From positions 930,001 through 994,000 of the forward strand of contig NZ_UFXX01000001.1 in assembly GCF_900447535.1 (NCBI RefSeq): a stretch of 64,000 nucleotides of DNA. The letters are read 5' to 3'. Below the pieces are notes generated by a model, which saw only the letters and a list, made by a program, of their open reading frames with translations, searched no databases and had not been told where the DNA came from. Each line of letters begins with the position of its first letter. The stretch's first letter is position 1. This document shows, in pieces, positions 7,178-19,145 of this stretch. Source of the stretch: Dermacoccus nishinomiyaensis. Its GTDB lineage: Bacteria; Actinomycetota; Actinomycetes; Actinomycetales; Dermatophilaceae. A program made the position numbers and the translations under genes.

Positions 7178-7873
7178 GTGCGAATCGTGATTGCCGAATG
7201 CAGCGTCGACTACGAGGGACGCCTGCAGGCCCATCTCCCCCTCGCCAAGCGCCTGCTCATGGTCAAGGCCGACGGCTCGGTGCTCGTCCACTCCGACGGC
7301 GGCTCCTACAAGCCGCTCAACTGGATGGCGCCGCCGTGCACGATGGCCGAGGTCGAACCCGAGGACGTCGAGGTCGCCGACGGCGTGACGAGCGTGTGGC
7401 TCGTGCAGCACGGCAAGTCGGACGACCGGCTGCGCATCCGGTTGCACACCGTCCATCACGACTCGGCCCATGACCTCGGCGTCGACCCGGGCCTCGTCAA
7501 GGACGGCGTCGAGGCGCAGCTGCAGAAGCTGCTCGCACAGCACATCGAGACCCTCGGTGAGGGCTACACGTTGATGCGGCGCGAATACATGACGGCGATC
7601 GGGCCGGTCGACATCATGTGCAAGGACTCGGGCGGAGCCACCGTCGCCGTCGAACTCAAGCGCCACGGCACGATCGACGGAGTCGAGCAACTGACGCGCT
7701 ACCTCGAACTACTCAACCGCGACCCGCACATCGCCCCCGTCAGCGGCGTCTTCGCCGCCCAGACGATCAAACCGCAGGCCCGCACGCTCGCGGAGGATCG
7801 CGGCATCCGCTGCGTCGTGCTCGACTACGACGCGCTCAAGGGCATCGACGACTCCGAGCGCCGGTTGTTCTGA
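7178..7873 (+). CDS. nucS: Mismatch-specific endonuclease NucS/EndoMS
   Basis: NucS cleaves mismatched duplex DNA and is the core of non-canonical mismatch repair in Actinobacteria and some Archaea that lack MutS/MutL. The 231-residue length is normal. The N-terminal dimer/DNA-binding domain begins [16 protein letters not shown]. The C-terminal RecB-like nuclease domain has GPVDIMCKD and VAVELKRHG, which carry the Asp and Glu-x-Lys active-site residues. The protein ends RRLF, resembling the C-terminal beta-clamp-binding tail known for the family. The start is GTG 7178, because alignment begins with the conserved IVIAECSV. Confidence 0.95.
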   Translation: MRIVIAECSVDYEGRLQAHLPLAKRLLMVKADGSVLVHSDGGSYKPLNWMAPPCTMAEVEPEDVEVADGVTSVWLVQHGKSDDRLRIRLHTVHHDSAHDLGVDPGLVKDGVEAQLQKLLAQHIETLGEGYTLMRREYMTAIGPVDIMCKDSGGATVAVELKRHGTIDGVEQLTRYLELLNRDPHIAPVSGVFAAQTIKPQARTLAEDRGIRCVVLDYDALKGIDDSERRLF

Positions 7874-7958
7874 TCCGCCTCGAGGTTCGGGGGTGCTCAG
7901 GTCGCGAGGCTGGGCGCACGCGTGCGTCGTGCCTTCGCCACGCGTCAGGCCGTGCGCG

Positions 7959-8354
7959 TCAGGCAGTGCGCGCCAGCGGGACGTAGCCGCAGGCGCCGGA
8001 GACGTTCATGACCCGGTCGAGGCGGGTGCCTGCGAGCAAACGGCACAGACGCGGCGAGGCATCGGCGACGACGAGGCGACGCCGCCGACGCTCGGCCCGG
8101 TGATGCGCGCCGACCATGACGCCCAGCCCGGCCGCATCCCACACCTGCGCGTTGGCCAGGTGGACGACGAGGTCGCCGTCACCGCCCGCCAGTGCGGTGT
8201 GCAATGCCGTGCGGACGCGGTCGCTCGTGCGTGCGCTGACGGGGCCGTTGATGATGATCTCCCGCCCGGGGACGGGGTGGTCGATGACGAGGTGCGCACC
8301 CGTCGCGAGTGTCTCGGAGCGCGACGCGTGCGTGCGCCTCGTCGTCTCGGCCAT
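7959..8354 (-). CDS. STAS-domain protein (anti-sigma factor antagonist-like)
   Basis: A 131-residue STAS-domain protein with the core GPVSARTSDRVRTALHTAL, then DLVVHLANAQVWDAAGLGVMVGAH. In SpoIIAA-type antagonists the phosphorylated serine lies in a DSSG motif; here it is DAAG, so the phospho-site appears to be missing and regulation by a SpoIIAB-like kinase is doubtful. It may act as a constitutive partner or scaffold. I chose ATG 8354 over an upstream in-frame codon because a strong GAGGGGGG ribosome-binding site precedes it by 5 bases. No kinase partner gene is adjacent. It is convergent with nucS. Confidence 0.75.
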   Translation of the reverse strand: MAETTRRTHASRSETLATGAHLVIDHPVPGREIIINGPVSARTSDRVRTALHTALAGGDGDLVVHLANAQVWDAAGLGVMVGAHHRAERRRRRLVVADASPRLCRLLAGTRLDRVMNVSGACGYVPLARTA

Positions 8355-8563
8355 GATCGCCCCCCTCGTCACTCGCCCGTGCGGGCCGAGCTGTTCGTGG
8401 ACGGCCGGCGCGTCGCGCGCCCCACCCGGCGTGGAGGCGTCGCCTCCGGCGGGTGCCGTCATTGGTAAAGACGCACGGCGCCGGGTGAACGTTCGCCGCA
8501 CGGCGTAACGAAGTGGTCACGGTCTGAACGCCTCCCATCGGGCGTACGTGAAACAGTGGGGGC
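8355..8563. other. Divergent intergenic region, STAS gene / cobalamin adenosyltransferase
   Basis: This 209-bp gap must contain both promoters. I could not recognise a cobalamin riboswitch (no B12-box-like element) or a clear operator in it. An open frame extends the STAS gene into it but lacks a ribosome-binding site. Confidence 0.4.
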
Positions 8564-9175
8564 ATGGTGGTTCTCAGCACGATCTACACCCGCACCGGTG
8601 ACGACGGGAGCACGGGCCTCGGCGACTTCAGCCGGACGTCGAAGAACGACCCGCGCCTCGTCGCCTACGCCGACACGGACGAGGCGGGCGTCGCGCTCGG
8701 CCTCGCGCTCACGTGTGCCCCCGATCTGCCTGAGCGGCTGCGCCCAGTGCTCCTGCGCATCCAGAACGACCTGTTCGACGTCGGCGCCGACCTGTCGACA
8801 CCCCTCGTGACACAGCCCGCGCACCCTCCCCTGCGCGTCCAGCAGGAGTGGATCGACGAACTCGAGACCGCCTGCGACGAGTTCGGTGCCGACCTGCCGA
8901 CGCTGCGTTCCTTCGTCCTCGCCGGCGGCACTCAGGCGGCGGCCTATCTCCACCTCGCGCGGACGGTCGTGCGGCGCGCCGAGCGTGCCTGCTGGGCGGC
9001 CATCGACGCCCACGGGAGCGAGAGCGCCGAGCCCGACGACGAGCGTCCCGGCGGCGTCAACCCGCTGACGGCCAGGTACCTCAACCGGCTCTCGGACGCC
9101 CTGTTCGTGTTCGCGCGCTACGCCAACGCCCAAGGCCCGGGCGACGTGTTGTGGCAGCCCGGCGGGGGGCGCTGA
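8564..9175 (+). CDS. Cob(I)yrinic acid a,c-diamide adenosyltransferase, PduO/MMAB type
   Basis: The enzyme transfers adenosyl from ATP to cob(I)alamin to make coenzyme B12. The 203-residue protein carries the ATP-binding signature TRTGDDGSTGLGD at residues 9-21, and RTVVRRAERACW followed by LNRLSDALFVFAR, all diagnostic for PduO-type enzymes. The usual FVLPGG appears as FVLAGG. The ATG at 8564 follows GTGGGGGC, a weak ribosome-binding site. In many actinobacteria this gene sits beside the DUF2550 gene and atpC, as it does here on the opposite strand. Confidence 0.92.
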   Translation: MVVLSTIYTRTGDDGSTGLGDFSRTSKNDPRLVAYADTDEAGVALGLALTCAPDLPERLRPVLLRIQNDLFDVGADLSTPLVTQPAHPPLRVQQEWIDELETACDEFGADLPTLRSFVLAGGTQAAAYLHLARTVVRRAERACWAAIDAHGSESAEPDDERPGGVNPLTARYLNRLSDALFVFARYANAQGPGDVLWQPGGGR

Positions 9176-9330
9176 GCCCCAGCCCGCTCCAGACGTGGGA
9201 TGCGGCCGACAGGGCGGCCTTGGGAAGGAGGCGCGCTCTCCGTGCCAAACCCGACCATCGCGGCGGTCGAGGTCGCGAAAGCAATGCCGCTGGGCGGGGC
9301 GTCGACCGTCAGAGACGCCGGACGGGGGTC

Positions 9331-9771
9331 TCAGACCAGGGCGTCCGCGTGCAATCCGGGCGGTGCGGACTCGCTCCACGAGCGCATCGCGGTGTAGTCA
9401 CCGGGCGCCATGGCGATGGTGAAGGCCTCTTCACCGCAGCGCACGTCGACGCTCACCGCGTCACCCGACAGGGCCGCCGGGCGGTCACCGTCCGCGAGCT
9501 GAGCGCGCGAACCGAGGAAGAAGTCGCCGCGCGCCCAGGTGCGCCGCGGCGACATCGTCATCGAGCGGAACGAGAACCACTCGAGACGATCGTGGCGGTA
9601 CCGCACCATCCCGGTGCGCCACGACGCGCCGGGGTAGCGAACCGCCATGACGGCGAGGTTGCCGTCGCGGCCGATGGCGCGCGTGCGAAGCACCATCGCC
9701 GCCAGAGCCAGCAAGACCACGATGGCGGCCAGCGCGAGAGTGATCTCGCCGGCCGTCATCGCTGAATCCAT
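9331..9771 (-). CDS. DUF2550 membrane-anchored protein
   Basis: The 146-residue protein has one N-terminal membrane anchor (residues ~6-28: AGEITLALAAIVVLLALAAM) followed by a soluble domain containing YPGASWRTGMVRYRHDRLEWF and RRTWARGDF. This matches DUF2550, an actinobacterial family commonly located directly after atpC. Its function is unknown. The gap to atpC is 14 bp, so the two genes are almost certainly co-transcribed. Confidence 0.85.
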   Translation of the reverse strand: MDSAMTAGEITLALAAIVVLLALAAMVLRTRAIGRDGNLAVMAVRYPGASWRTGMVRYRHDRLEWFSFRSMTMSPRRTWARGDFFLGSRAQLADGDRPAALSGDAVSVDVRCGEEAFTIAMAPGDYTAMRSWSESAPPGLHADALV

Positions 9772-9785
9772 GGTTCGAAACCGCC

Positions 9786-10052
9786 TCAGACCCCGGCCAT
9801 CTCGACGTGCTGAGCGACGACCGTCACCACGTCCTTGTCGACGGAGAGGAATCCGCCGTCGATCTTGACCGTACGGCGCTCGCCCTGCGCGGGCACGACG
9901 ACGACGTCGCCCTCGACGAGGACGGACAGGATCGGCTGATGACCCGGCAGGATGCCGATCTCGCCTTCGGTGGTCCGTGCGATCAGGCGGCTCGCCTCGC
10001 CCTCCCAGACCTCACGGTCGGCAGCGACGAACTTGACGTTCAGGGTGCTCAT
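9786..10052 (-). CDS. atpC: F1F0 ATP synthase epsilon subunit
   Basis: An 88-residue epsilon subunit comprising essentially only the N-terminal beta-sandwich domain (LNVKFVAADREVWEGEASRLIARTTEGEIGILPGHQPIL). The C-terminal helical hairpin found in longer epsilon subunits is very short, as is common in actinobacteria. It belongs to the central stalk of the enzyme. It has a good ribosome-binding site (GAAGAGGAAG) but is separated from atpD by a terminator and the uracil permease gene, unlike the usual atpD-atpC adjacency. Confidence 0.93.
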   Translation of the reverse strand: MSTLNVKFVAADREVWEGEASRLIARTTEGEIGILPGHQPILSVLVEGDVVVVPAQGERRTVKIDGGFLSVDKDVVTVVAQHVEMAGV

Positions 10053-10085
10053 GCGGGCTTCCTCTTCGAGTCGGTGATTTCCCCC

Positions 10086-10091
10086 ATGATA
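10086..10091 (-). promoter_or_regulatory. Possible -10 element for atpC
   Basis: On the minus strand TATCAT lies about 34 bases before the atpC ATG, in the 105-bp gap after the permease gene. No good -35 is visible. It would give atpC its own transcript; this is tentative. Confidence 0.25.
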
Positions 10092-10157
10092 GCGGGCGAA
10101 TCGGGCCGGGGCGCGCGGCCCACCCGGTGGGTGTGCACGCCCGTGTGACAGGGGTCG

Positions 10158-11504
10158 TCAGCGACGCCCGTCCGCGTGCGCGTCGGCCTCGGCCGACGCG
10201 CCCGCGACGGACGCACCTTCGTGCGGCAGCGGCGCGAGCGGATCGGCGAGCGCCCCCGAAACCCGCGCCCCGGCGCGCATGAGGTGGAACACGACGACCG
10301 CGGCGAAGGTACCGAGGGCGATGCCGGCAAAGGCGACGTCACCGATCGTCCACGTGTAGTCGGCGATGCCGACGATGAGCGCGACCGCAGCCGTCATGAG
10401 GTTGACGGGGTTGGCGAAGTCGACGCGGTTCTCCATCCAGATGCGCACGCCGAGCATGCCGATCATGCCGTAGAGGACCGTCGCCGCTCCCCCGAGGACG
10501 CCGGGCGGGATCGTCGAGATGATCGCGCCGAACTTCGGCAGGAACGACAGCCCGATCGCTGTGATGGCCGCGACCCAGTAGGCCGCCGTCGAATACACCT
10601 TCGTCGCCGCCATGACGCCGATGTTCTCGGCATACGTCGTCGTGCCCGAGCCGCCACCGAAGCCGGCGAGCGTCGTGGCGAGGCCGTCACCGAGCAGCGC
10701 ACGCCCCGAGACGTCGTCGAGGTTGCGGTCCGTCATCTGCGCGACCGACTTCACGTGGCCGATGTTCTCCGCGATCAGCACGAGCACGACCGGCACGAAC
10801 AGCCCGACGACCGACCACGAGAACGACGGCGACGCGAAGTGCGGCAGTCCGATCCAGGCGGCGGAATCCACGGCGTCGAAGTCGACCTCACTGCGCAGGC
10901 ACGCGACGAGATACCCGGTGAGCACACCGATGAGGATGCTGAGGCGCCCGAGCAGCCCCTTCGCGAGCACCGTCACCGCGAGGATGACGACCAGGGTGAC
11001 GAGCGCCGTCACAGGCGCCTTCATGAAGTTGCCCTTGGCCGCAGGCGCGAGGTTGAGGCCGATGAGCGCGACGATCGTGCCCGTGACGACCGGCGGCATG
11101 AGCGCACGCAACCAGCCGTCGCCGGCGACCTGGACGACGAGCCCGACGAGCGCCAGAGCCAGGCCCGCCATGACGACGCCGCCCAGCGCCGTCGCCATGT
11201 CGTGCGCCTTCGTCGCGGCCGTCAGCGGCGCGATGAACGCGAACGACGAGCCGAGGTAGCTCGGCACGCGCCCCGCCGTCAGCAGCAGGAAGACGACCGT
11301 GCCGACGCCGGAGAAGAACAGCGTCGTCGACGGCGGGAAGCCCGTCAGCAGCGGCACGAGGAACGTCGCACCGAACATCGCGACGACGTGCTGCATGCCG
11401 ATGCCGATCGTCTTCGGCCACGCCAAGCGCTCGTCCGGCGCGACGACCGCGTCACCGCGCGTGAGGTCGTCCTCACGCACCCGCCACTTCAGACCCAGAT
11501 CCAT
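10158..11504 (-). CDS. Uracil/xanthine permease (NCS2 family)
   Basis: A 448-residue NCS2 nucleobase:cation symporter with about 14 membrane segments. It contains ERLAWPKTIGIGMQHVVAMFGATFLVPLLTG near the N-terminus, GSSFAFIAP, LIAENIGHVKSV with the conserved Glu, and GGGSGTTTYAENIGVMAATKVYS, the substrate-binding signature of UraA/PyrP-type uracil permeases. The Ala/Asp-rich tail after residue ~420 is variable. The gene lies between atpD and atpC, which is unusual. It has its own ribosome-binding site (GAGGAG) and follows a strong terminator. Confidence 0.93.
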   Translation of the reverse strand: MDLGLKWRVREDDLTRGDAVVAPDERLAWPKTIGIGMQHVVAMFGATFLVPLLTGFPPSTTLFFSGVGTVVFLLLTAGRVPSYLGSSFAFIAPLTAATKAHDMATALGGVVMAGLALALVGLVVQVAGDGWLRALMPPVVTGTIVALIGLNLAPAAKGNFMKAPVTALVTLVVILAVTVLAKGLLGRLSILIGVLTGYLVACLRSEVDFDAVDSAAWIGLPHFASPSFSWSVVGLFVPVVLVLIAENIGHVKSVAQMTDRNLDDVSGRALLGDGLATTLAGFGGGSGTTTYAENIGVMAATKVYSTAAYWVAAITAIGLSFLPKFGAIISTIPPGVLGGAATVLYGMIGMLGVRIWMENRVDFANPVNLMTAAVALIVGIADYTWTIGDVAFAGIALGTFAAVVVFHLMRAGARVSGALADPLAPLPHEGASVAGASAEADAHADGRR

Positions 11505-11559
11505 CCCTGCTCCTCATTCCTGCGCGCCGCGACTCAACGACGCGCCCTGCTCACGATGC

Positions 11560-11602
11560 ACGACGAAGGGCCGGGGGTCGAAAACCCCCAGCCCTTCGTC
11601 GT
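11560..11602 (-). terminator. Rho-independent terminator after atpD
   Basis: A perfect-looking hairpin: 19-base arms (ACGACGAAGGGC... pairing with ...GCCCTTCGTCGT, one mismatch) around a 5-base loop. It lies 42 bp after the atpD stop and before the permease gene, so most transcripts of the main atp operon should end here. Confidence 0.85.
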
Positions 11603-11644
11603 TCTCACTCGCCGCCTCGGGTCATCCCCGCCGCGGCGCGCAAA

Positions 11645-13129
<1,485 letters not shown>

Positions 13130-14044
13130 TCAGCTGGCATCGGCGAGGGCGCTGGCGCCACCCACGATCTCGCTGATCTCTTGCGTAATCTCGGCCTGAC
13201 GGGCCTGGTTGGCCAGTCGGGTGTAGGTCTTGATGAGTTCGGTCGCGTTGTCCGTGGCGGACTTCATCGCGCGCTGGCGGGCAGCGAGCTCGGAAGCGGC
13301 CGACTGCAGGAGCGCGTTGAAGATGCGAGCCGTGACGTACTTCGGCAGCAGCGCATCGAGCACGCCCTCGGCGTTCGGCTCGAAGTCGTAGAGCGGAAGC
13401 GGTCCGTCGGGCTTGCCGTCGCCGTCGAGGTCGAGCTGACCCTCGGCCACCTCGAGCGGCAGCAGACGGATGACGCGGGCCTGCTGCGTCACCATCGACT
13501 GGAACTCGGTGTAGACGACGTGCAGTTCGTCGACCCCGCCACCCTCGGCACCGGCATGGAAGTCGGCGGTCAGACGCTCACCGATCTCCTCGGCGTTCTC
13601 GAACTTGGGGCTGTCGGTGAAGCCCGTCCACTCTGCCTCGTACTCGCGACGGCGGAACTTGTAGTAGCTCACGCCCTTGCGGCCGACGAGGTAGGGGACG
13701 ACCTCCTTGCCCTCGTGCTCGAGCTTGGTGATGAGCTGCTGGGCTTCCTTCATCGCGTTGACCGAGTACGAGCCGGCGAGGCCGCGGTCAGCCGTGACGA
13801 TGAGGACGCCGGCGCGCTTGACGTTCTCGCGCTCCGTCGTCAGTGCGTGGTCGATGTCCGACGTGGAGGACGCGACCGAGGAGACGGCTCGGGTCAGGGC
13901 CACGGCGTAGGGCGTCGACTTCGCGACGGCCTCGCGCGCCTTGACCACGCGCGAGGCAGCGATGAGCTCCATCGCGCGCGTGATCTTCTTGGTCGCCTGG
14001 ACGGACCGGATGCGCTGGCGGTAGACCCGCTGCTGCGCTCCCAT
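13130..14044 (-). CDS. atpG: F1F0 ATP synthase gamma subunit
   Basis: The rotor shaft subunit, 304 residues. It starts [32 protein letters not shown], the conserved N-terminal helix, and ends with the matching C-terminal helix [22 protein letters not shown]. The region at residues ~195-215 ([24 protein letters not shown]) holds the short insertion seen in actinobacterial gamma subunits. It sits between atpA and atpD in the standard order. Confidence 0.96.
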   Translation of the reverse strand: MGAQQRVYRQRIRSVQATKKITRAMELIAASRVVKAREAVAKSTPYAVALTRAVSSVASSTSDIDHALTTERENVKRAGVLIVTADRGLAGSYSVNAMKEAQQLITKLEHEGKEVVPYLVGRKGVSYYKFRRREYEAEWTGFTDSPKFENAEEIGERLTADFHAGAEGGGVDELHVVYTEFQSMVTQQARVIRLLPLEVAEGQLDLDGDGKPDGPLPLYDFEPNAEGVLDALLPKYVTARIFNALLQSAASELAARQRAMKSATDNATELIKTYTRLANQARQAEITQEISEIVGGASALADAS

Positions 14045-14148
14045 AGCTTTCCGCCTCTCTGTACTGGTGCTGGCTTGGGTGGTGGTGTCGACCTGGCGGC
14101 CGACCTCGGCGGGTGCTCGTCACACCCGCCGAGGTGCGATCACGAAGA

Positions 14149-15789
14149 TCACGGCTTGTGCTTGGTGATCTTCTCCTGGTTGATGTGGTCCGCAGCGATC
14201 TCGTCGAACTGCTCGGAACCCTCACCACCGTGGTCGGACGACGCCTGGAACTGCTTGCGGAAGTCGTCCATCGCACCGGCGAAGACGTCCTTGCCGTCGT
14301 CGGCCAGCTTGCCGCTCTCGCGGATCGCCATCATGAACTCACCGTGGTTGCGGTGCATGTACTCGAGCCACTCGGCCTCGAAGCGCTGCACGTCCTCGGT
14401 CTTGACGTCGTCGAACTTGCCCGTCGTACCGGCCCACAGCGACGCGACCTGGTCCTCGACCGGGTACGGGCTGTTCTGCGGCTGCTTGAACATCTCCATG
14501 AGACGCTCACCGCGAGCGAGCTGACGGCGCGACGCGGCGTCGAGGTCGGAGGCGAACATGGCGAACGCCTGCATCTCGCGGAACTGTGCGAGGTCGACCT
14601 TGATCGAACCGGTGACGGCCTTCATGGCCTTCGTCATGGCCGCACCACCGACACGCGACACAGAGATACCCACGTCGACAGCCGGGCGCTGGTTGGCGTT
14701 GAACAGGTCGGCCTGGAGGAAGATCTGGCCGTCCGTGATCGAGATGACGTTCGTCGGGATGTAGGCCGAGACGTCGCCGGCCTTCGTCTCGATGATCGGC
14801 AGGCCCGTCATCGAACCGGCACCCAGGTCGTCCGACAGCTTCGCGCAACGCTCGAGCAGACGCGAGTGCAAGTAAAACACGTCACCGGGGTAGGCCTCGC
14901 GGCCCGGCGGGCGGCGCAGCAGCAGCGACATGGCGCGGTAGGCCTCGGCCTGCTTGCTCAGGTCGTCGAACACGATGAGGACGTGCTTGCCCTGGTACAT
15001 CCAGTGCTGGCCGATCGCCGAGCCGGTGAACGGAGCAAGGTACTTGAAGCCCGCCGCGTCACCCGCCGGAGCGTTGACGATCGTCGTGTACTCCATCGCG
15101 CCGGCCTCTTCGAGCGTGGCGCGGACCTCGGCGACGGTCGAGTTCTTCTGACCGACGGCGACGTAGATGCAGCGAACCTGCTTCGACGGGTCACCCGTCT
15201 CCCAGTTCTGCTTCTGGTTGATGATCGTGTCGGTGGCGATCGTCGTCTTGCCCGTCTTGCGGTCACCGATGATCAGCTGACGCTGACCGCGACCGACCGG
15301 CGTCATGGCGTCGATCGCCTTGATGCCCGTCATGAGCGGTTCGTGGACCGACTTGCGCTGGACGACGGTGGGCGCCTGCAGCTCGAGGGCGCGACGGCCT
15401 TCGGCCTCGATGTCACCCAGGCCGTCGATCGGCTGACCGAGCGGGTTGACGACGCGGCCCATGAACGCGTCACCGACGGGAACCGAGAGGACCTCGCCCG
15501 TGCGCTTGACGCTCTGGCCCTCTTCGATGCCGCCGAACTCACCCAGGATGACGACGCCGATCTCGTGGACGTCGAGGTTCTGGGCGATACCGAGCGTGCC
15601 GTCTTCGAACTGAAGCAGCTCGTTGGTCATGGCCGAGGGAAGACCCTCGACGTGTGCGATGCCGTCAGCGGCATCGACGACGCGGCCGACCTCTTCACGG
15701 GAGGCCGCGCCGGGCTCGTAGGACTGAACGTAACCGTTCAGTGCATCCCGGATCTCCTCCGGACGGATCGAAAGCTCCGTCATCATCAC
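14149..15789 (-). CDS. atpA: F1F0 ATP synthase alpha subunit
   Basis: The regulatory nucleotide-binding subunit, 546 residues, with P-loop [13 protein letters not shown] at about residues 171-183, the Walker B segment [13 protein letters not shown], and the alpha signature [14 protein letters not shown]. The N-terminal crown domain and a long C-terminal tail rich in acidic residues are present; the tail is normal for actinobacteria. There is a 76-bp gap to atpH and 104 bp to atpG. Confidence 0.98.
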   Translation of the reverse strand: MMMTELSIRPEEIRDALNGYVQSYEPGAASREEVGRVVDAADGIAHVEGLPSAMTNELLQFEDGTLGIAQNLDVHEIGVVILGEFGGIEEGQSVKRTGEVLSVPVGDAFMGRVVNPLGQPIDGLGDIEAEGRRALELQAPTVVQRKSVHEPLMTGIKAIDAMTPVGRGQRQLIIGDRKTGKTTIATDTIINQKQNWETGDPSKQVRCIYVAVGQKNSTVAEVRATLEEAGAMEYTTIVNAPAGDAAGFKYLAPFTGSAIGQHWMYQGKHVLIVFDDLSKQAEAYRAMSLLLRRPPGREAYPGDVFYLHSRLLERCAKLSDDLGAGSMTGLPIIETKAGDVSAYIPTNVISITDGQIFLQADLFNANQRPAVDVGISVSRVGGAAMTKAMKAVTGSIKVDLAQFREMQAFAMFASDLDAASRRQLARGERLMEMFKQPQNSPYPVEDQVASLWAGTTGKFDDVKTEDVQRFEAEWLEYMHRNHGEFMMAIRESGKLADDGKDVFAGAMDDFRKQFQASSDHGGEGSEQFDEIAADHINQEKITKHKP

Positions 15790-15865
15790 TCCTTGTCATG
15801 GGCCCGCATCGGGCGCCGTGCTTCTTGGCTCAGGGCCGCGGATGCGGCAATTCTTTGGGCGTCGA

Positions 15866-16677
15866 TCAGCCGGACAGGTGCGCGCGGGCCTCGTCGAGGC
15901 GACGCGCGATCGTTCCGTCGATGACGTCGTCACCGACAGCCACCTTGATGCCGCCGACGACCGAGGGGTCGATGACGACGTTCGTCTGCACGGGCTTGCC
16001 GTACATCTTCGTCAGAGCCGCGCGCAGCCGCTCGTTCTGCTCCGGGGTCAGCTCGACCGCACTCGTGACGATCGCGCTCGACTGGCCGCGGCGCCCGGCC
16101 ACGCCCTCGAGGAACTCCTCGATGGCCCGCTCGAAACCGCGCCCACGGGGGGAGCCTGCGGCGCGAGTGGCGAGCAGCGCCGTCTCGGGGGCGACCTTGC
16201 CCTCGAGCAGACGGGCGACGAGCCCGGCCTTGTCCGCACCGCTGCGAGAGCGGTCGGACAGGGCATCCCTGAGGCCCGCGTCGGAAGCGACGGTCCGCTC
16301 GAAGCGGAACAGCTCGTTCTCGAAAGCATCCGCGCGACCGGCCTTCTCCGCCGAAGCGGTGGCGGCCTCGACCGCAAGACGCTCCAGAGCGTCACTGAGG
16401 TCGCGCTCGCTCGACCAGCGTTCACCGGCGACAGCCGTCACGACCGCCATCGCGTCGTAGCCGATCTTGCCGCTGAACAGACGCTGGACAAGGCCACGCT
16501 TGGCCTCGCTCTCGCGCGACGGGTCACCCAGCGCGCGACGCAGCGTCGCGTTGGAATCGATGACGTCGACGACCGCGAAGAGCTCACGAGCCGTGTTCAT
16601 CGGGTCACCGGGGCCGGACAGGGTGCCGTTGAGCACCTGCCGGGCCGCGGAGAGAGCCGTCCTCGACGAACCCTGCA

Positions 16678-16678
<1 letters not shown>
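15866..16678 (-). CDS. atpH: F1F0 ATP synthase delta subunit
   Basis: The peripheral-stalk delta subunit, 270 residues, within the long form used by actinobacteria (about 270 compared with ~180 in E. coli). The C-terminal OSCP-like region is seen in TSAVELTPEQNERLRAALTKMYGKPVQTNVVIDPSVVGGIKVAVGDDVID. Its ATG overlaps the atpF stop codon by one base (TGATG), giving tight translational coupling. Confidence 0.93.
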
Positions 16679-17292
<614 letters not shown>

Positions 17293-17330
17293 CTATCTGT
17301 TGGGGGGACTGGTCAGTTCGAGGAAAGAGC

Positions 17331-17600
<270 letters not shown>

Positions 17601-17623
17601 TCAGAAGGGGTACAGAGTGCCGA

Positions 17624-18433
17624 TCAGTGGTGATCGGAGACCGCGTCTGCGATGTACAGGGCGGCAAGCATGGTGAAGATGAAGGCCTGCAGGAACTCGA
17701 TGAGCAGCTCGAAGAAGGTCATCACGATGGCAGCCGCGAACGAGAGGACGCCAGCTCCATTGAGGCCGATGTTGCCGCCGTGCAGGAGGAGGTACTCACC
17801 GCCGACGATGAATACGAGGAGCATGAGGTGTCCGGCCATCATGTTGCCGAAGAGTCGCAGCGCGAGCGTCAGCGGGCGGATGATGAAGTAGGTGAGGAAC
17901 TCGAGCACGAACATGATCGGCTTGAGCCACCCCGGCAGGCCCGGGGGGATGAGCGAGCCCATGTACTTGCCGAAGCCACCCTTCGCCTTGACCGCCGCGA
18001 CGTGGTACGTGATGTACACGATGACCGTGAGGACGATCGGGAACGCGATGCGACCCGTGCTCGGGTACTGGATGAAGGGGATGATGCCGGCCACGTTGTT
18101 GAACAGGATCAGGGTGAAGCAGGTCAGCAGCAGCGGCAGAAAGCGCAGGAAGTCCTTCGAGCCGATGATGTCGCGGCCGATCGTGTTGCGCACGAAGCCG
18201 TAGACGCCCTCGGCCATGAACTGGCGCTTGCTGGGCACGACCGAGAGCTTCTTGCCTGTCACGCTGACGAAGAACCAGCCGATGAGCAGCGCCGACACGA
18301 GGAGGACCACGGCGGGGCGCGTGATGGCCCAGTTGCTGTCGCCACCGATCAGGGGCCACCAGAAATCGCTCGTGCCCGGGGACTTGAACGACTCCCCGTC
18401 GGCAACCAGGGCAGCGCCCGCGATGAAGCTCAC
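17624..18433 (-). CDS. atpB: F1F0 ATP synthase a subunit
   Basis: The membrane stator subunit, 269 residues, with five to six hydrophobic segments. The essential arginine lies in LTLALRLFGNMMAGHLML, and the C-terminal helix ELLIEFLQAFIFTMLAALYIADAV is the canonical proton-channel helix. The start is GTG at 18433 with GAGGAGA upstream. It lies downstream of atpI with a 139-bp gap, which is rather long for this operon and could hold an additional promoter. Confidence 0.97.
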   Translation of the reverse strand: MSFIAGAALVADGESFKSPGTSDFWWPLIGGDSNWAITRPAVVLLVSALLIGWFFVSVTGKKLSVVPSKRQFMAEGVYGFVRNTIGRDIIGSKDFLRFLPLLLTCFTLILFNNVAGIIPFIQYPSTGRIAFPIVLTVIVYITYHVAAVKAKGGFGKYMGSLIPPGLPGWLKPIMFVLEFLTYFIIRPLTLALRLFGNMMAGHLMLLVFIVGGEYLLLHGGNIGLNGAGVLSFAAAIVMTFFELLIEFLQAFIFTMLAALYIADAVSDHH

Positions 18434-18572
18434 AAATTCTCCTCAGTCAGCATCCAGCAAAAAAGTTCAGTGTGTCTGTTGCAGTGGCACCGCCCCTGCC
18501 CTCTCGGGCTGGTCGGCGGCTCGAGGTGCACGCCGGAGACACTGCGTATCCTACCCGACGCTGTGCCGCGGT

Positions 18573-19076
18573 TCACTGGGAGCCGCCGCTCGTCGTCGAA
18601 GCGCCTGACGCGTCCGGGTCGTAGACGTACTGCCGCGTCCGCATGAATGAGCGCACCTGGAAGATCTGCCAGGCCACGACCACGATGGCGACGGTGATGC
18701 CCGTTGCAGGCCCGTCGAGGGATTCGACCTTCGTCGCGAGGACGAGGACGACACCGAGCACGATCACCTGGGCGAAGAAGACCGCCATCGCCGCAGCCAT
18801 GATGGCGACCGGGCTGAGCGTGCGCAGCGTACGAAGGACAAGCAGACCGCTCGCGAAGAAGGCGAGGGCGAGAACCGTGGCGAACAGTGACGACACTCCC
18901 CCGGCCACGCCGTTGAGCACCGCGAACACGACCGCGCAGACGACGCCCACTGCGGCACTCGGCACGAGCGAATCCCGCAGCATCGCAGCAAACGGCGACA
19001 CGTTGGTCACCGGGTGCGAGGTGGAGGCGGAGTCCATGGAGGAAGGGCTCACAATCTGCTTTGGCGCGGGGATCAC
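18573..19076 (-). CDS. atpI: AtpI-like small membrane protein of the atp operon
   Basis: A 167-residue protein with four hydrophobic segments (around residues 38-60, 63-80, 87-112, 122-140), a soluble N-terminus and a C-terminal tail. Its size, topology and position directly before atpB match the actinobacterial AtpI assembly factor, which is poorly conserved in sequence. The ATG could be 19076 or an internal Met (MDSAST) 14 codons later; neither has a strong ribosome-binding site. Confidence 0.7.
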   Translation of the reverse strand: MIPAPKQIVSPSSMDSASTSHPVTNVSPFAAMLRDSLVPSAAVGVVCAVVFAVLNGVAGGVSSLFATVLALAFFASGLLVLRTLRTLSPVAIMAAAMAVFFAQVIVLGVVLVLATKVESLDGPATGITVAIVVVAWQIFQVRSFMRTRQYVYDPDASGASTTSGGSQ

Positions 19077-19125
19077 GTCGTCGGGTTCGGGCTCGTCACC
19101 AGGGTGAATCCATCACCTGAACCTG

Positions 19126-19145
19126 CTTGTGAAAACTATCACAAG
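19126..19145. promoter_or_regulatory. CRP/GlxR-type palindrome before the atp operon
   Basis: A perfect 7-base inverted repeat, CTTGTGA and TCACAAG, separated by 6 bases, so it contains the exact CRP-family consensus TGTGA-N6-TCACA. It overlaps the last codons and stop of wecA and is about 50 bp upstream of the atpI start, where the atp operon promoter would be expected. Binding by a cAMP-dependent CRP/GlxR homologue is inference. Confidence 0.65.

Noticed and set aside
8355-8563. Cobalamin riboswitch upstream of the adenosyltransferase
   Set aside because: I found no B12-box or long paired leader in the 209-bp gap.
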